Assembly: GCF_004341035.1 (NCBI RefSeq)
Contig: NZ_SLXK01000001.1
Coordinates: 124,001-188,000, forward strand
Direction: 5' to 3'
DNA length: 64,000 nucleotides
Source: Scopulibacillus darangshiensis
GTDB taxonomy: Bacteria > Bacillota > Bacilli > Bacillales > Sporolactobacillaceae
The notes below the pieces were generated by a model. That model was not told where the DNA came from and did not search any database. It was given only the letters and a program-made list of their open reading frames with translations. Each line of letters begins with the position of its first letter. The stretch's first letter is position 1. The translations under genes and the position numbers were made by a program. Below, in pieces: positions 24,101 through 32,800 of this stretch.

Positions 24101-25229
24101 GTTAAAAGATTTATTTGGTATAAAAAGAAGTAAAAGAAAAAAACCAAATCCCAAACCAAGGGCACATGGCAGCTTAAACTCAGCGGATCATTATGCTAAA
24201 GGAACAGATTTTCATCCCGGCGGCCCAGCAATTGTGGGTGAAAAGGGCCGAGAAATGGCTCACATTCCTGGTTTTGGCATGACGATGGTTGGTACACAAG
24301 GACAACAATTATTAAATTTACCTCGCGGATCGTCGGTTTTACCAAACAAAGACACTGAAAAAATCATGTCTGGAAAACTTTTCGGTTATGCGGGGGGTGT
24401 GGGAAAATGGTTTGATTGGTTAATTAAAGGACCGGCCACATTATTAAAGAATTCACTGAGTAAATTCGGTATAGGTTTTAATCTCCCTGGCGAATTCTCA
24501 TCTCTAGCAAAAGGCGCAATTACTAAAGTAAAAGATTGGGGATTGGATTGGATAAAGGATAAGATATCTGGTTTTATGTCATTCGGTGGTAATGTAAGTG
24601 GAAGCGTCAAGTCGTGGATTGCTAAGGCTATGGCTATCACAGGAACACCTTCATCATGGTTTAAACCTCTTATCACAATTGCTATGAAGGAATCTGGCGG
24701 TAACCCTAATGCCATAAACCTGTGGGATTCTAACGCCAGAGCAGGACATCCCTCACAGGGATTATTCCAAACCATACCTTCCACATTTAATGCATATAAA
24801 ATACCAGGGCTTGGAGGCATCACTAATCCTATCGCTAGTGGTGTTGCTGCTATTCGTTATATCATAGACCGTTACGGCTCTATCTGGAATCATCCCGGTA
24901 TTCACAACATGGCTCGTGGCGGCGGTTATCTCGGTTATGAAAACGGCGGCATCGTCAACCGCAAACAACTTGCCTGGGTTGCTGAAAACGGTCCAGAGGC
25001 TATTATCCCTCTCTCTTTAAATAAAAGAGAGCGAGCAACACGTTTATTAGAGGATACTAATAGACGGTTGGGAGTCAACGATCAACATTCATATGCGCCT
25101 GAATATGTTCTTGTAGATCTACACTTGGATAAAGATAGGATTGCTAGGGTAATGGCAAAGCCTATAACTGTGGAACAAGAGAGGCACAAGAACCATAACA
25201 GACGGTCATTTAAAGGGAGGTTGGCATAA
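21117..25229 (+). CDS. Tape measure protein with lytic transglycosylase domain
   Basis: 1370 residues from TTG 21117 with AAGGAGGTGAGG upstream. The N-terminal 130 residues and residues about 750-980 are long Lys/Glu-rich coiled coils. Gly/Ala-rich hydrophobic stretches lie around 500-650. Residues about 1180-1265 form an SLT lysozyme-like domain (TIAMKESGGNPNAINLW, with Glu 1192 as likely catalyst, and QGLFQTIPSTF), which would open peptidoglycan during DNA entry. It sets tail length. The end overlaps dit by one base. Confidence 0.92.
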   Translation: MANNEEIGNLIVKVGIEGAGFDKGIKNINSQMKLAKSELKAASGGMKSFGKSTDEMNTKAASLERQLQLQGEKAKQLREQYDKLVQTQGKNADATLRVGTKLNNTIGSYNRLKSQLDDVNGQIRANNEQIKKNSNRWNIATERIGAFQEKMSVAGTRFKDVGRNMTQSITLPIAGVGLGALKAASDFQRSQGTIQAQLGVTGSEAKKLNGIVSRVWKQGFGDTTEQVRNTLTTVKRNIQDINDQDLKKVTTGALGLNEAFEADVNESTRTASVLMKNFKLSGTDAFDLMTVGFQKGGDFSGELLDTLREYSPQFASMGFSAKGMLNILIQGAQNGAFNLDKVGDAVKELGVRVVDGSKTTNEGFKAIGLNTKKMSEAFGKGGESAQRAFAATIAGLANMKDHVKQQQAGVALFGTQWEDVKEKVILSMDASKDSIGKVTGATDKLNKSLKNNDAAKLQQEWRKFQKALVPVGTQLLKIGSKFLPVLSDSVETFNSFLEKLTPKQKEWVIGLGAAVAVIGPLTFTLGSMLRVVSGLSGGLAFITTKFGKFNRSAKAAGIVASGFGGGAAKAEKGVSALGKTTKKAGLLSKIFGGAIGKSGGKVAGLGGKVLGAVSKFGKFGKILGVARFGLSALGGPIGLLASVGIPLLIKGGVKLYKHFKEKAIPSVNQFGKEVSASTQKSVKSYLKLNDKATQQLMALEISGKRISKNTAASLTKTFDQMGKKIISADQKNFERDSNVLKGFMNSNKSFSSKNQQDILNNIKKSHKINQQETKNDQKKIADILKQGSSQQKKVSQKAEDDINAIKKKASKEHRDLYQSEKDKIAKIKNDEKKQITKITKQTRDDVNFWQSDMKMRAVKTLSKSYQEQRAIYTQLSSQASILSARQAATVVKNSKKTKDKTIADAEKKRQKVIKAADYEYYETGSISKEQHDKIVKAANDTYNKTKKNAENMHKKVVSEAKKQAKGHIDQVNWETGDILSKWDQFTNKISGWLDWLKDLFGIKRSKRKKPNPKPRAHGSLNSADHYAKGTDFHPGGPAIVGEKGREMAHIPGFGMTMVGTQGQQLLNLPRGSSVLPNKDTEKIMSGKLFGYAGGVGKWFDWLIKGPATLLKNSLSKFGIGFNLPGEFSSLAKGAITKVKDWGLDWIKDKISGFMSFGGNVSGSVKSWIAKAMAITGTPSSWFKPLITIAMKESGGNPNAINLWDSNARAGHPSQGLFQTIPSTFNAYKIPGLGGITNPIASGVAAIRYIIDRYGSIWNHPGIHNMARGGGYLGYENGGIVNRKQLAWVAENGPEAIIPLSLNKRERATRLLEDTNRRLGVNDQHSYAPEYVLVDLHLDKDRIARVMAKPITVEQERHKNHNRRSFKGRLA

Positions 25230-26002
25230 TGGGTATTACCTATCGTGGAAACCATTCAGATGCGTTTGGCCTTGCCGTAAAAACCAATCCTTCCCTGCTG
25301 CCTGATTTTAGTTTAATTACACAAGGTGTACCTAATAGGGATGGGGCTTATTTTATTAAGTCCAAATATGGTATGCGTCCTATTCCTTTGGAAATTGGGT
25401 TTGTCGCAAACAACTTATCAGATTATCTTTCTAGGTTTCGTGCATTAGCGGAATGGTTGCGGCCGGATCTTGGTGAAGGCGAGTTGGTTGATGATAATGA
25501 GCCTGATAAAAAGTATTACGCCGTTTTATCCGAACAGAGTATTAAAAGGCTCGATAATATCGCTAAGGCCGGGCAGGGACAACTCACCTTGATTTGTCCT
25601 AAACCGTATGCCTATGGTGAAAAAATAACCCAAACACTGGACCAAAACAATTCGCTTGTTACCCTGTTCGCGTCGCAGTCATCACCATATGCAATGAACT
25701 TATCTCCTGTGGATGCACAACCGAAATTCACAGTGACTTTTTCCGGGGCAGCAACCGAATATAAAATTACGCATCAAGAAAGCGGGAAATATATCCGGGT
25801 TATTTATAATTTCAGTGCTTCGGACATCTTAGAAATTGATGTTTCAAAAAGGAAAATATCAGTAAATGGCGCAGTCAACCGAACTATATTTGATTGGTCC
25901 GGTAGCCGGTGGTTTAATCTGCAGCCCGGCAATAACAACTTTACCATTGATCAAGTTAGTGTTGCAGAAACAAAAATAACATATAGCCCGAGATGGCTAT
26001 AA
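25229..26002 (+). CDS. Distal tail protein (Dit)
   Basis: 257 residues. The N-terminal half (NRDGAYFIKSKYGMRPIPLE, LAEWLRPDLGEGELV) is the siphovirus tail/Dit fold. The C-terminal half is beta-rich (galectin-like in known Dit proteins). It forms the hub connecting tail tube and adsorption apparatus. In position right after the tape measure gene. Confidence 0.85.
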   Translation: MGITYRGNHSDAFGLAVKTNPSLLPDFSLITQGVPNRDGAYFIKSKYGMRPIPLEIGFVANNLSDYLSRFRALAEWLRPDLGEGELVDDNEPDKKYYAVLSEQSIKRLDNIAKAGQGQLTLICPKPYAYGEKITQTLDQNNSLVTLFASQSSPYAMNLSPVDAQPKFTVTFSGAATEYKITHQESGKYIRVIYNFSASDILEIDVSKRKISVNGAVNRTIFDWSGSRWFNLQPGNNNFTIDQVSVAETKITYSPRWL

Positions 26003-26017
26003 AGGGAGGTATATCAT

Positions 26018-27493
26018 ATGCCTGTTAATTTACCCAGAGATGATGAAGAGATAAAATATGCGGGTGTGGAAAATGAAGATGGAACTACATTTCACATGCC
26101 ATCAAAGCCTGTGGGGGCAGATGGGGTTACGCCGTTATTTACTGATTCTAACCCAGGTAGTATGAAACTAACGGGGAGTAATCCTCAAGATAAACTCATT
26201 TACGGAGCGTATTGGAATAAGGGTTCCGACCCTACCATGACACGTACAGATGCCGCGGTTGACATGGTAGCAAACGCGGGTGTCGATGGGCAACTAGTCA
26301 AAAACGACTTCGACAACGCTCCGATTTGGGGAGAGATTGAAGAAGTCGAGGACGAGTACGGAAATGTCTTCATAAAAATTCCTAAGGTGTACATCCGTAA
26401 ACACATTGGAAAAGACTTTCTTCTTGAAAAATTATCGAAAACTAAACATCCCGGATTTTATCTTCCATGGTGTTTTTGGGATTTCGAGAATAATAAAGAG
26501 CTTGACTATATATTGGTCGGTAAACACGAAGCTAGTCTTTCGGACGACAACAAACTAGAATCCAAGCCAAACAAATACCCATTAATAAATAAAAACATTG
26601 TCGAGTTTCGAGATTACGCAAAAGCAAATAACGCAATTGGATTAAAAGGTTATCAGCAGCACGATGTTCACGTTCAAGATTTGTTGGCTGTTTTATTCCA
26701 TATTGAGTTTGCCACACTAAACTCTCAATCGATTATGCAAGGGTTCACCGCAGGTCGATATACTGATTCCGAATTGGCTACTGTTGCAGAAACAAATGTT
26801 AATCGAATTATTGTGGCAAACGCGACAGCTGATCAATATCGAATAGGACAGGTAATTAGTGTTGGGACATCTCAAGGCGGCAATCAAGTCTTTTATGGAC
26901 GGACGATAACAGCTATAGAAAATTATGACACTAATAATAAAGCAATTTTGTTCGATGGCGATCCAGTTAATATCGCTGTAGGAAATTACCTTTATAATAC
27001 CGGGTGGATTACAGGATTCTCTAAAAATATCTTAGCAGCAAGCGGTAGCATTGGATCTAATACAGATGGTAAATACCCTTGTTCCTACAGAGGGGTCGAA
27101 AACATATGGGGTAATGTCTATAAGTGGGTAGACGGGATAAATATCGATGCTAGACAAGCTTGGGTTGCTAAAAATGCAGAAGATTACACAAGTAATGTGT
27201 TTACATCACCTCATGAAAAATTAGGATACGTAAATGCTTCCGAAAACGGATATCCGATGGATATGGGATTTTACTCTAAATTACCATTCGCTAACCTCCC
27301 GAATAAAGTCGGAGGAAGTTCATCCACGTACTATAGCGATTACTATTATCAAAACACCGGGCAATGCGTTGCCCTCGTTGGTGGATCCTGGTACAATGGC
27401 TCTTATGCCGGTCTTTCGTTATGGGCTCTGTCTTCTTCTTCAGGGTATCGGTACGTGAATTTTGGCGGGCGGCTTCTTAAAAAGGCTCTTTAG
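26018..27493 (+). CDS. DGR target: receptor-binding tail protein with variable C-type-lectin end
   Basis: 491 residues after AGGGAGGTATATCAT. The C-terminal part has a formylglycine-enzyme/C-type-lectin style fold, seen in CSYRGVENIWGNVYKWVDG and ending VALVGGSWYNGS...VNFGGRLL. Residues 451-487 are the variable repeat of a diversity-generating retroelement. In known DGR phages such proteins bind the host receptor and the solvent-exposed residues are diversified. Here Ser, Tyr, Leu and Ala stand where the template has mostly Asn. Lying between Dit and the tail-tip protein, it probably is the tip adhesin. The N-terminal half is of unknown fold. Confidence 0.85.
   Translation: MPVNLPRDDEEIKYAGVENEDGTTFHMPSKPVGADGVTPLFTDSNPGSMKLTGSNPQDKLIYGAYWNKGSDPTMTRTDAAVDMVANAGVDGQLVKNDFDNAPIWGEIEEVEDEYGNVFIKIPKVYIRKHIGKDFLLEKLSKTKHPGFYLPWCFWDFENNKELDYILVGKHEASLSDDNKLESKPNKYPLINKNIVEFRDYAKANNAIGLKGYQQHDVHVQDLLAVLFHIEFATLNSQSIMQGFTAGRYTDSELATVAETNVNRIIVANATADQYRIGQVISVGTSQGGNQVFYGRTITAIENYDTNNKAILFDGDPVNIAVGNYLYNTGWITGFSKNILAASGSIGSNTDGKYPCSYRGVENIWGNVYKWVDGINIDARQAWVAKNAEDYTSNVFTSPHEKLGYVNASENGYPMDMGFYSKLPFANLPNKVGGSSSTYYSDYYYQNTGQCVALVGGSWYNGSYAGLSLWALSSSSGYRYVNFGGRLLKKAL
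27369..27478 (+). repeat. DGR variable repeat (VR)
   Basis: The last codons of the target gene align without gaps to the template repeat 206 bases downstream. By hand count 22 of 110 positions differ, and 19 of these are A in the template (A to T 11, A to C 5, A to G 3). The other three are T to A, T to C and C to T. Confidence 0.92.
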
Positions 27494-27574
27494 GGGGTTT
27501 GGTGGACGAAGTCACCCAAGGTCTTCAAGGGTTTTGTATTTTAAAATATAAAAACAGGGTTATAGGATGCGCGC

Positions 27575-27684
27575 TTGCCCACGTTGGTGGTAACTGGAAC
27601 AATGGCTCTAATGCCGGAATTTCGTTATGGAATTTGAATAATTCTTCAGGGAATCGGAACGTGAATTATGGCAGGCAGACTCTT
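27575..27684 (+). repeat. DGR template repeat (TR)
   Basis: A 110-base copy of the variable repeat with its codons in AAY form (AAC and AAT), typical of DGR templates. It has 29 adenines, 19 of which are changed in the variable repeat. An open frame runs through it (27499-27690, GNWNNGSNAGISLWNLNNSS), but this mirrors the target protein end and is not taken as a gene. Between the two repeats lie only about 96 bases, with no accessory gene. Confidence 0.9.
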
Positions 27685-27794
27685 ATTTGATTTATTAAAA
27701 TTACATTGCATTCTATAGTCCATACCGCTTGGTAAAAATTCGCCACAAAGAGCAGGGTTTAGTAGTGTTTGTCGAAAGACCTTGAGGCTAATAA

Positions 27795-28064
27795 GAAAGA
27801 GATGACATCATTGAAGATTATTCATTGGTCACTAATGCTTCAATTAGAACCAATTATCGCAAGAAAGGATATCTCAATGAAAAGGATTCTGCCGCGTTAA
27901 TATCATATTGGGGTTGGATTAAACGAAGCAATAGTTTTTATTTTTATCATAAATACATTAAGCCAATTGCTAGTATAGGTTTGGCTAAGAAGGTGGTGAG
28001 CACGAATGCAAAGCTACGGAATTATCAAGAACGGGGATTTGTTATTGAGCTCCCGTCAACTTAA
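27795..28064 (+). pseudogene. C-terminal remnant of the DGR reverse transcriptase
   Basis: An open frame of about 89 codons with no start codon of its own follows a TAA at 27792. It reads YRKKGYLNEKDSAALISYWG, then WIKRSNSFYFYHKYIKP, which resembles the end of DGR reverse transcriptases (the SYWGW-K-x-N-S-x-x-F region). The catalytic palm with YxDD is absent, and only 110 bases separate it from the template repeat, so most of a gene of roughly 350 codons was lost by deletion. The element cannot diversify its target unless a reverse transcriptase acts from elsewhere. Family match is by eye. Confidence 0.7.
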
Positions 28065-28236
28065 TGGCTATAAGCCAGTTGAATATGCCGAAATCCCGGC
28101 TGATTTTGACCAATTGACGCAGTATATTACACAAGCTACGCCCCTCGATAAAGGAGATGTTATCTTTGTCGGAGTAGAAATACATCAACTAGAGATTACA
28201 GAAGGTGATGAATTTGGAGGAGAACTGCCAATCTAA
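28006..28236 (+). CDS. Hypothetical tail-region protein, 76 aa
   Basis: ATG at 28006 follows AAGGTGGTGAGCACG inside the end of the reverse transcriptase remnant. The product (NGDLLLSSRQLNGYKPVEYA, IFVGVEIHQLEIT) is acidic and beta-rich. Similar small genes often follow tail proteins in these phages. Not recognised. Confidence 0.55.
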   Translation: MQSYGIIKNGDLLLSSRQLNGYKPVEYAEIPADFDQLTQYITQATPLDKGDVIFVGVEIHQLEITEGDEFGGELPI

Positions 28237-28381
28237 AACTTATTTTGAATTAGCTGATCTTGTGGAACAACAAGGTCAAGTCATCAAAAGTCAAAGTGAA
28301 ACAATTGCCAAACTTTTAAATGAAAATGTTGAAAAAGAAAATTTGATTAATGAGTTGATGAAAGGCTCGATATTGAACTAA
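28208..28381 (+). CDS. Small coiled-coil protein, 57 aa
   Basis: ATG at 28208 (GAAGGTG directly before) or TTG at 28214. The chain is one helix with heptads (TYFELADLVEQQGQVIKSQS, ETIAKLLNENVEKENLINEL) and ends LN-stop inside the first copy of a short repeat. Perhaps a trimerising accessory protein of the tail. Its function is unknown. Confidence 0.5.
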   Translation: MNLEENCQSKTYFELADLVEQQGQVIKSQSETIAKLLNENVEKENLINELMKGSILN

Positions 28382-28395
28382 CGGGGGATCTTTAA
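28372..28395 (+). repeat. Short repeat copy 1 (GAACTAAC..GGGGATCTTTA)
   Basis: The segment TTGAACTAACGGGGGATCTT occurs at the end of the coiled-coil gene. Close copies lie at 29475 and 29713. Here the repeat supplies the final codons TTG-AAC-TAA of the gene and leads into the esterase frame. Confidence 0.6.
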
Positions 28396-29309
28396 TATAG
28401 GGTTATACGGCGACTCAATCGGTGAGGGTGCTAACAGCGCAAATTATTTAGCAGACAGCTTTGGAGCAATTATCCGTGATGTCCTCCAATCAAAATACGG
28501 TAATGCCGGCGTAGGTTTGATGACTTCTTGGCGGCGAAAAGATTCAGTTCCTACGAAAGTTTGGACGGAAACAGGAACTTGGCAGGATAGTAACTACGGT
28601 AGGCAGGGCGGCTCGGGGGCGACTATATCGTTAACCTTTATAGGCACAGGGGTAAAAGTGTTATATCAAAAGGGTGGACTTGCAGGAAAATTTTCAGCAT
28701 CCATAGATGGCGGTACAGCCACGGAATATGATTCTAATGGTGCTTCGGGAACTGGTTCTTTTACCATTACTGGACTGACTAATGGTAGTCATACACTTTT
28801 ATTAACAGTAGGCACAACAGGTAATTTGTACCTATTTGGCGCTATACCGATATCAGGAAATACCGGGGTACGACTGGACAATGGTTCATGGTTTAGCAAG
28901 ATGGCTTACGATATCGCATATACAGTCGATAATGAATTTAAAGAAAACCCAAAACTGTCAATTATCGCTCTAGTGGCAAACGATTATGACAGGCAAACCT
29001 CCCTTTCCAGTTATAAATCATACATCGGTCAGCTTATTGATAAAGGTTTACTCAGCGGTAAAGTTATATTACTTAACAACGGTATAAGGGGTGTCCAGAA
29101 ACAACTAGATCAAAAGTGGTATTCTAACTCACTTTACGAACTAGCTATCGAAAAAAAATGTGGCTTTGATTGATATCAATAAGAAATGGGGGACGTATGA
29201 GGATGCTCTTGCAAAGGGTTATTTTGAGAGTGGAGAAATCGTCCATCCGAATAATAAAGGACACAGGGACATAGCTAATACAATTTTAGGCTATATACTA
29301 AATCAATAA
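28388..29309 (+). pseudogene. SGNH/GDSL esterase-like gene, no normal start and a frameshift
   Basis: The frame begins after TAA 28379-28381 with no ATG, GTG or TTG before the catalytic block I motif LYGDSIGEG (28403 onward). ATC 28388 or ATA 28397 are the only upstream candidates. After about 255 codons it hits a stop (29171-29173) just past A8 at 29151-29158. With one A fewer the reading continues as EKNVALIDINKKW and reaches block V, EIVHPNNKGHRDIAN, ending at 29309. Residues in the middle form an inserted beta domain (GTGVKVLYQKGGLAGKFSAS). It is probably a broken tail-associated carbohydrate esterase. A sequencing error in the A-run cannot be excluded. Confidence 0.7.
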
Positions 29310-29372
29310 TTAATTCAATCTACTCATGTTATGTTTTATTAAGTCCTTTACACTTTTTATAGAGGTGGTTAT

Positions 29373-29483
29373 TTGGAAAACAATAACTTTTCTAAAGGAT
29401 GTATGATTGGATTGATATTTTCAATTCCTTTATGGATATTGTTAATTTATGTAATATATTTACTTGTGTCCATCTTGAACTAA
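29373..29483 (+). CDS. Small one-helix membrane protein, 36 aa
   Basis: TTG at 29373 has AGAGGTGGTTA in front. The peptide MENNNFSKGC precedes a strong membrane helix (LIFSIPLWILLIYVIYLLV) and it ends SILN-stop within repeat copy 2. Role unknown. Similar tiny membrane genes occur among phage tail and lysis genes. Confidence 0.5.
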   Translation: MENNNFSKGCMIGLIFSIPLWILLIYVIYLLVSILN

Positions 29484-29499
29484 CTGGGGATCCCTAAGA
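29474..29499 (+). repeat. Short repeat copy 2
   Basis: TTGAACTAACTGGGGATC at 29475-29492 matches copies 1 and 3. It again holds the stop codon of the preceding gene, in the context LN-stop. Confidence 0.6.
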
Positions 29500-29516
29500 T
29501 GGGAGGGGGAGCATAA

Positions 29517-29708
29517 TTGAAATTAGTTACAAAAGTAATGATTAATTCGCCGGTCAGTGACGAAGATAAGGCCGACTACACTACAATGAGTGACCAGGAA
29601 TGTGCTGAACGTCTTAAATATATTCGTGAAATGGTTGAAGGAGTATCGAGTGAATTAGTGCCAGACGATGGCAATTTGGAAGTTAGTATTTATATAGAAG
29701 ATGAATAG
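29517..29708 (+). CDS. Hypothetical tail-region protein, 63 aa
   Basis: TTG at 29517 after GGGAGGGGGAGCATAA. The product is acidic (SDEDKADYTTMSDQECAERL, and an IYIEDE end). Family unknown. It lies between repeat copies 2 and 3. Confidence 0.5.
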   Translation: MKLVTKVMINSPVSDEDKADYTTMSDQECAERLKYIREMVEGVSSELVPDDGNLEVSIYIEDE

Positions 29709-29711
29709 ATG

Positions 29712-29733
29712 TGAAACTAACTGGGGATCTTTA
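29712..29733 (+). repeat. Short repeat copy 3
   Basis: TGAAACTAACTGGGGATCTT differs from copy 2 by one base in the shared core. It lies just after the stop of the 63-residue gene and before the tail-tip protein gene. Confidence 0.6.
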
Positions 29734-29808
29734 GTTCAACATTGATACCCAATATATTGACTATTTAGGAACCTCCGGGTTCTTTTTATTTTACCTTTTA
29801 GGAGGGAG

Positions 29809-32800
29809 GTGACCACTATATCAGATTTATATATTTTCGATCCATTCGATAAGCTTATTACGATTCTATCCAATGAAGCTGAAGAAGCATGTCCATTTTG
29901 GGGCGATTTATTCAAGGAGAAACTTAATAATGGTTCTTCTTTTTCATTTACCTGCCAGGGGAATCATGAGGATTCACGGCATGTCATTGCTGAAAATCAA
30001 GTTGGCTTCTATGATAAGGATGATATTTTCCGTTTATTCGTTATCCGAGAAATTGAGGATTCAGAGGATGACAATGGACCGATAATCTTTGCGACATGTG
30101 AACCTTCAATGCTCGAATTAAACGATGAGATTGTGGAAGACAAACGTCCACAGAATAAAGCTGCATTTTATGCATTAGGTCAGGTTTTAGAAGATACAAG
30201 ATGGAAAGTCGGAAAGGTTGCTGAATTAGGAGCACAATCAACTTCTTTCTATTATATAACCGTAAAAGATGCTATTAGCGAAATAATCAGTACCTGGGGC
30301 GGAGAACTGCAAGATCGTGTTGAAATTAATGAGGCAGGTATTATTGGTCGTTATATTGACATCCTCCCACGGCGCGGCGCTGATATGGGAAAGATATGGG
30401 AAATGGATAAGGATATATTATCAATCAAACGTGCTATCCAATCCTATCCTAAAACAGCGCTTTACGGGCGTGGATCAAGCTTAGAGATAGAAGAAACAGG
30501 TGGATTTACAAGGAAAATTGACTTCGCTGATGTGGAATGGTCGGTTGCTAATGGTGATCCGGTGGATAAGCCACTTGGGCAGGAATGGGTCGGTGATCCA
30601 GAAGCGTTAGAAGCCTTTGGCCATCTTAATACCGATGGTTCCCTACATCACCGAAAAGGCATCTTTGAAGATGGAGAAGAAAAAGATCCGGCTGGCCTCC
30701 TTAAGAAAACATGGGATGCTCTTCAAGAGCAACAAAAGCAACTTGATAATTTTGAATCAGACGTTTTCCTACTTGAAGAATTAACAGGATATGAACACGA
30801 AAAGGTCCGTCTCGGTGATACATCCATTGCCATTAATCGAAATTTCGCTAAGCCAATTGAGATTGAAGAAAGGGTCATATCTTTCGAATATAGCGTCTCC
30901 GATCCTGATAATACAGGCAAAGTAGAAATGGGACAGTTTATCAATTTATTTGGGGATTCGGAACGCCTGGATCAGGTTGAATCAAAGTTGTATGATAGAT
31001 CCGGTGTGTGGGATAAAATGACTGAAGCGACTGAAGATGGTAATTTTGTTGATAAAGTGCCGCCTGTTCCTACAAACTTTATAGTGGATGGATTATTTAA
31101 AAACATTATGGTGTCGTGGGATTATGACGCAAGCGGTTATATCGCTGCCTACGAGGTTTACGCATCACAAATCCAAGGGTTTACCCCAGATGAATCAAAT
31201 CTTGTGTGGAAGGGGCGTGGTGGAGGTTACGTCCACAAAGCTGATGTAGGCCAACAGTGGTACTTTAGAATTCGCACAATAAATACTCACGGCACGGTGT
31301 CCGCATTTACAACGGAGATCTCAGCACAAACTCAAAAGATAATGACGGATGACATGCTGTTTGGATCAGTCACAAAAGACATACTGGCTAATTTATCGGT
31401 TGATGCCGCAAAACTTGCTAATGGATCGGTAGAAGAAACAAAAATTGCAAATTTAGCTGTGGGTAATGCGGCCATTCAGAATGGTGCTATTACAAATGCC
31501 AAAATTGGCACTGCCGCTGTTGGATTTGCCCAGATTGAAAAGGCCGTTATTACGGATGAGTTGATAGCGCCAAATGCCAATCTTGACGGCGCTAAGATTG
31601 GTGATGCAACGATTACCAACGCCAAGATTATTGGCCGCCTTCGTGCTAATCAAGTAGCTATTGGTTCAGATTCAATATTTGCAGATGGATTTGATCCAAC
31701 ACAAAAGGCAACTCCAGAAGATGTGCAAAATGCTGTTGATGTGATCGACGTAGTTGCTAGAAACTATATTTTAAATAGTGATTTTAGGGATGGAATGAAT
31801 CACTGGGTTGCAGGTGCGGGATTAATTATTACAAATCCTCCTACTGAAGGCAATTGGATTGAGAAATCAAGTGTTTGTAACAATTATATACGAATTGAAA
31901 ACCCTGACACTACTTCAAGATATGTATACCAAGACATTGATTCCCCTTCACCATCTCCATATGAAAAGTATATGTTTTCTTGTTTTTCTACAAGTGGGGG
32001 TATTACAAGTGGGACATTCAAAGTATATGTAAGAGTTACCTACGATACTGCAACACTGTACGATCAACAAGCTTATTTTAATGATAATCCAACTTACGAT
32101 GTAAATAGTGGCGATATTGTATTTCCTGTTGATTTGAGTACAATTCCTGATGCAACCAATATAAAAACAATGAGGATTACAATCAGGTGTGACTTTGCAG
32201 GGACCATATGGCAAACCGGTTTTCAATTTGAAGATGGTACCAAGAAAACATCATGGAAGCCAAATACAGGTGATACTGCTTTAATTTACGGTTGGAGATA
32301 CCCAGGGACCACTTATATTGATGGTGGTGCTCTTTATAATGATTCAGTGAGCACAAACGCTCTTAAGGCGGGAACCATTGACACGAATAAATTCAACGTT
32401 TCCGGCGGTACCGCAACAAACTACACAAAAATCCAAGGTGCATTCTTAGAATCGCGTGGCCAATTTACAAGGACTTGGAACGGTAAAACAGAGAGTAATA
32501 ACGATATCAAACTTAAGTTTGAAAATGGTTATTTCCGTGCAAGAAACGAATCATTGAATCGTTCAATTTACGTATCGGATTTTGGTATTGCTACAACTAT
32601 TGATGGTACGGATGGATCTGGAGCCATTGAATTTTTCAGCCATGAATATAGTGATTCAGCTGGTGTAACGATTTCTTCCGAAAACGGACATGTTGCTCTA
32701 CGGACCGCGCCCGACCATAACCTAATTTTAGATGCTAACGGTGTAAGAGTTGATACCCGTGGACAAATGTGGGCAGACGGCTTTGTTACTAATAGTGAAA

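Noticed and set aside
27499..27690. An open frame of 63 codons with a target-like end
   Set aside because: It is the DGR template repeat and its flank. The similarity to the target protein comes from the VR/TR relation, and there is no convincing ribosome site.
27795..28064. Group II intron or retron reverse transcriptase fragment
   Set aside because: No intron RNA structure or msr/msd-like sequence is nearby, and the direct neighbourhood is a VR/TR pair, which points to a DGR enzyme.
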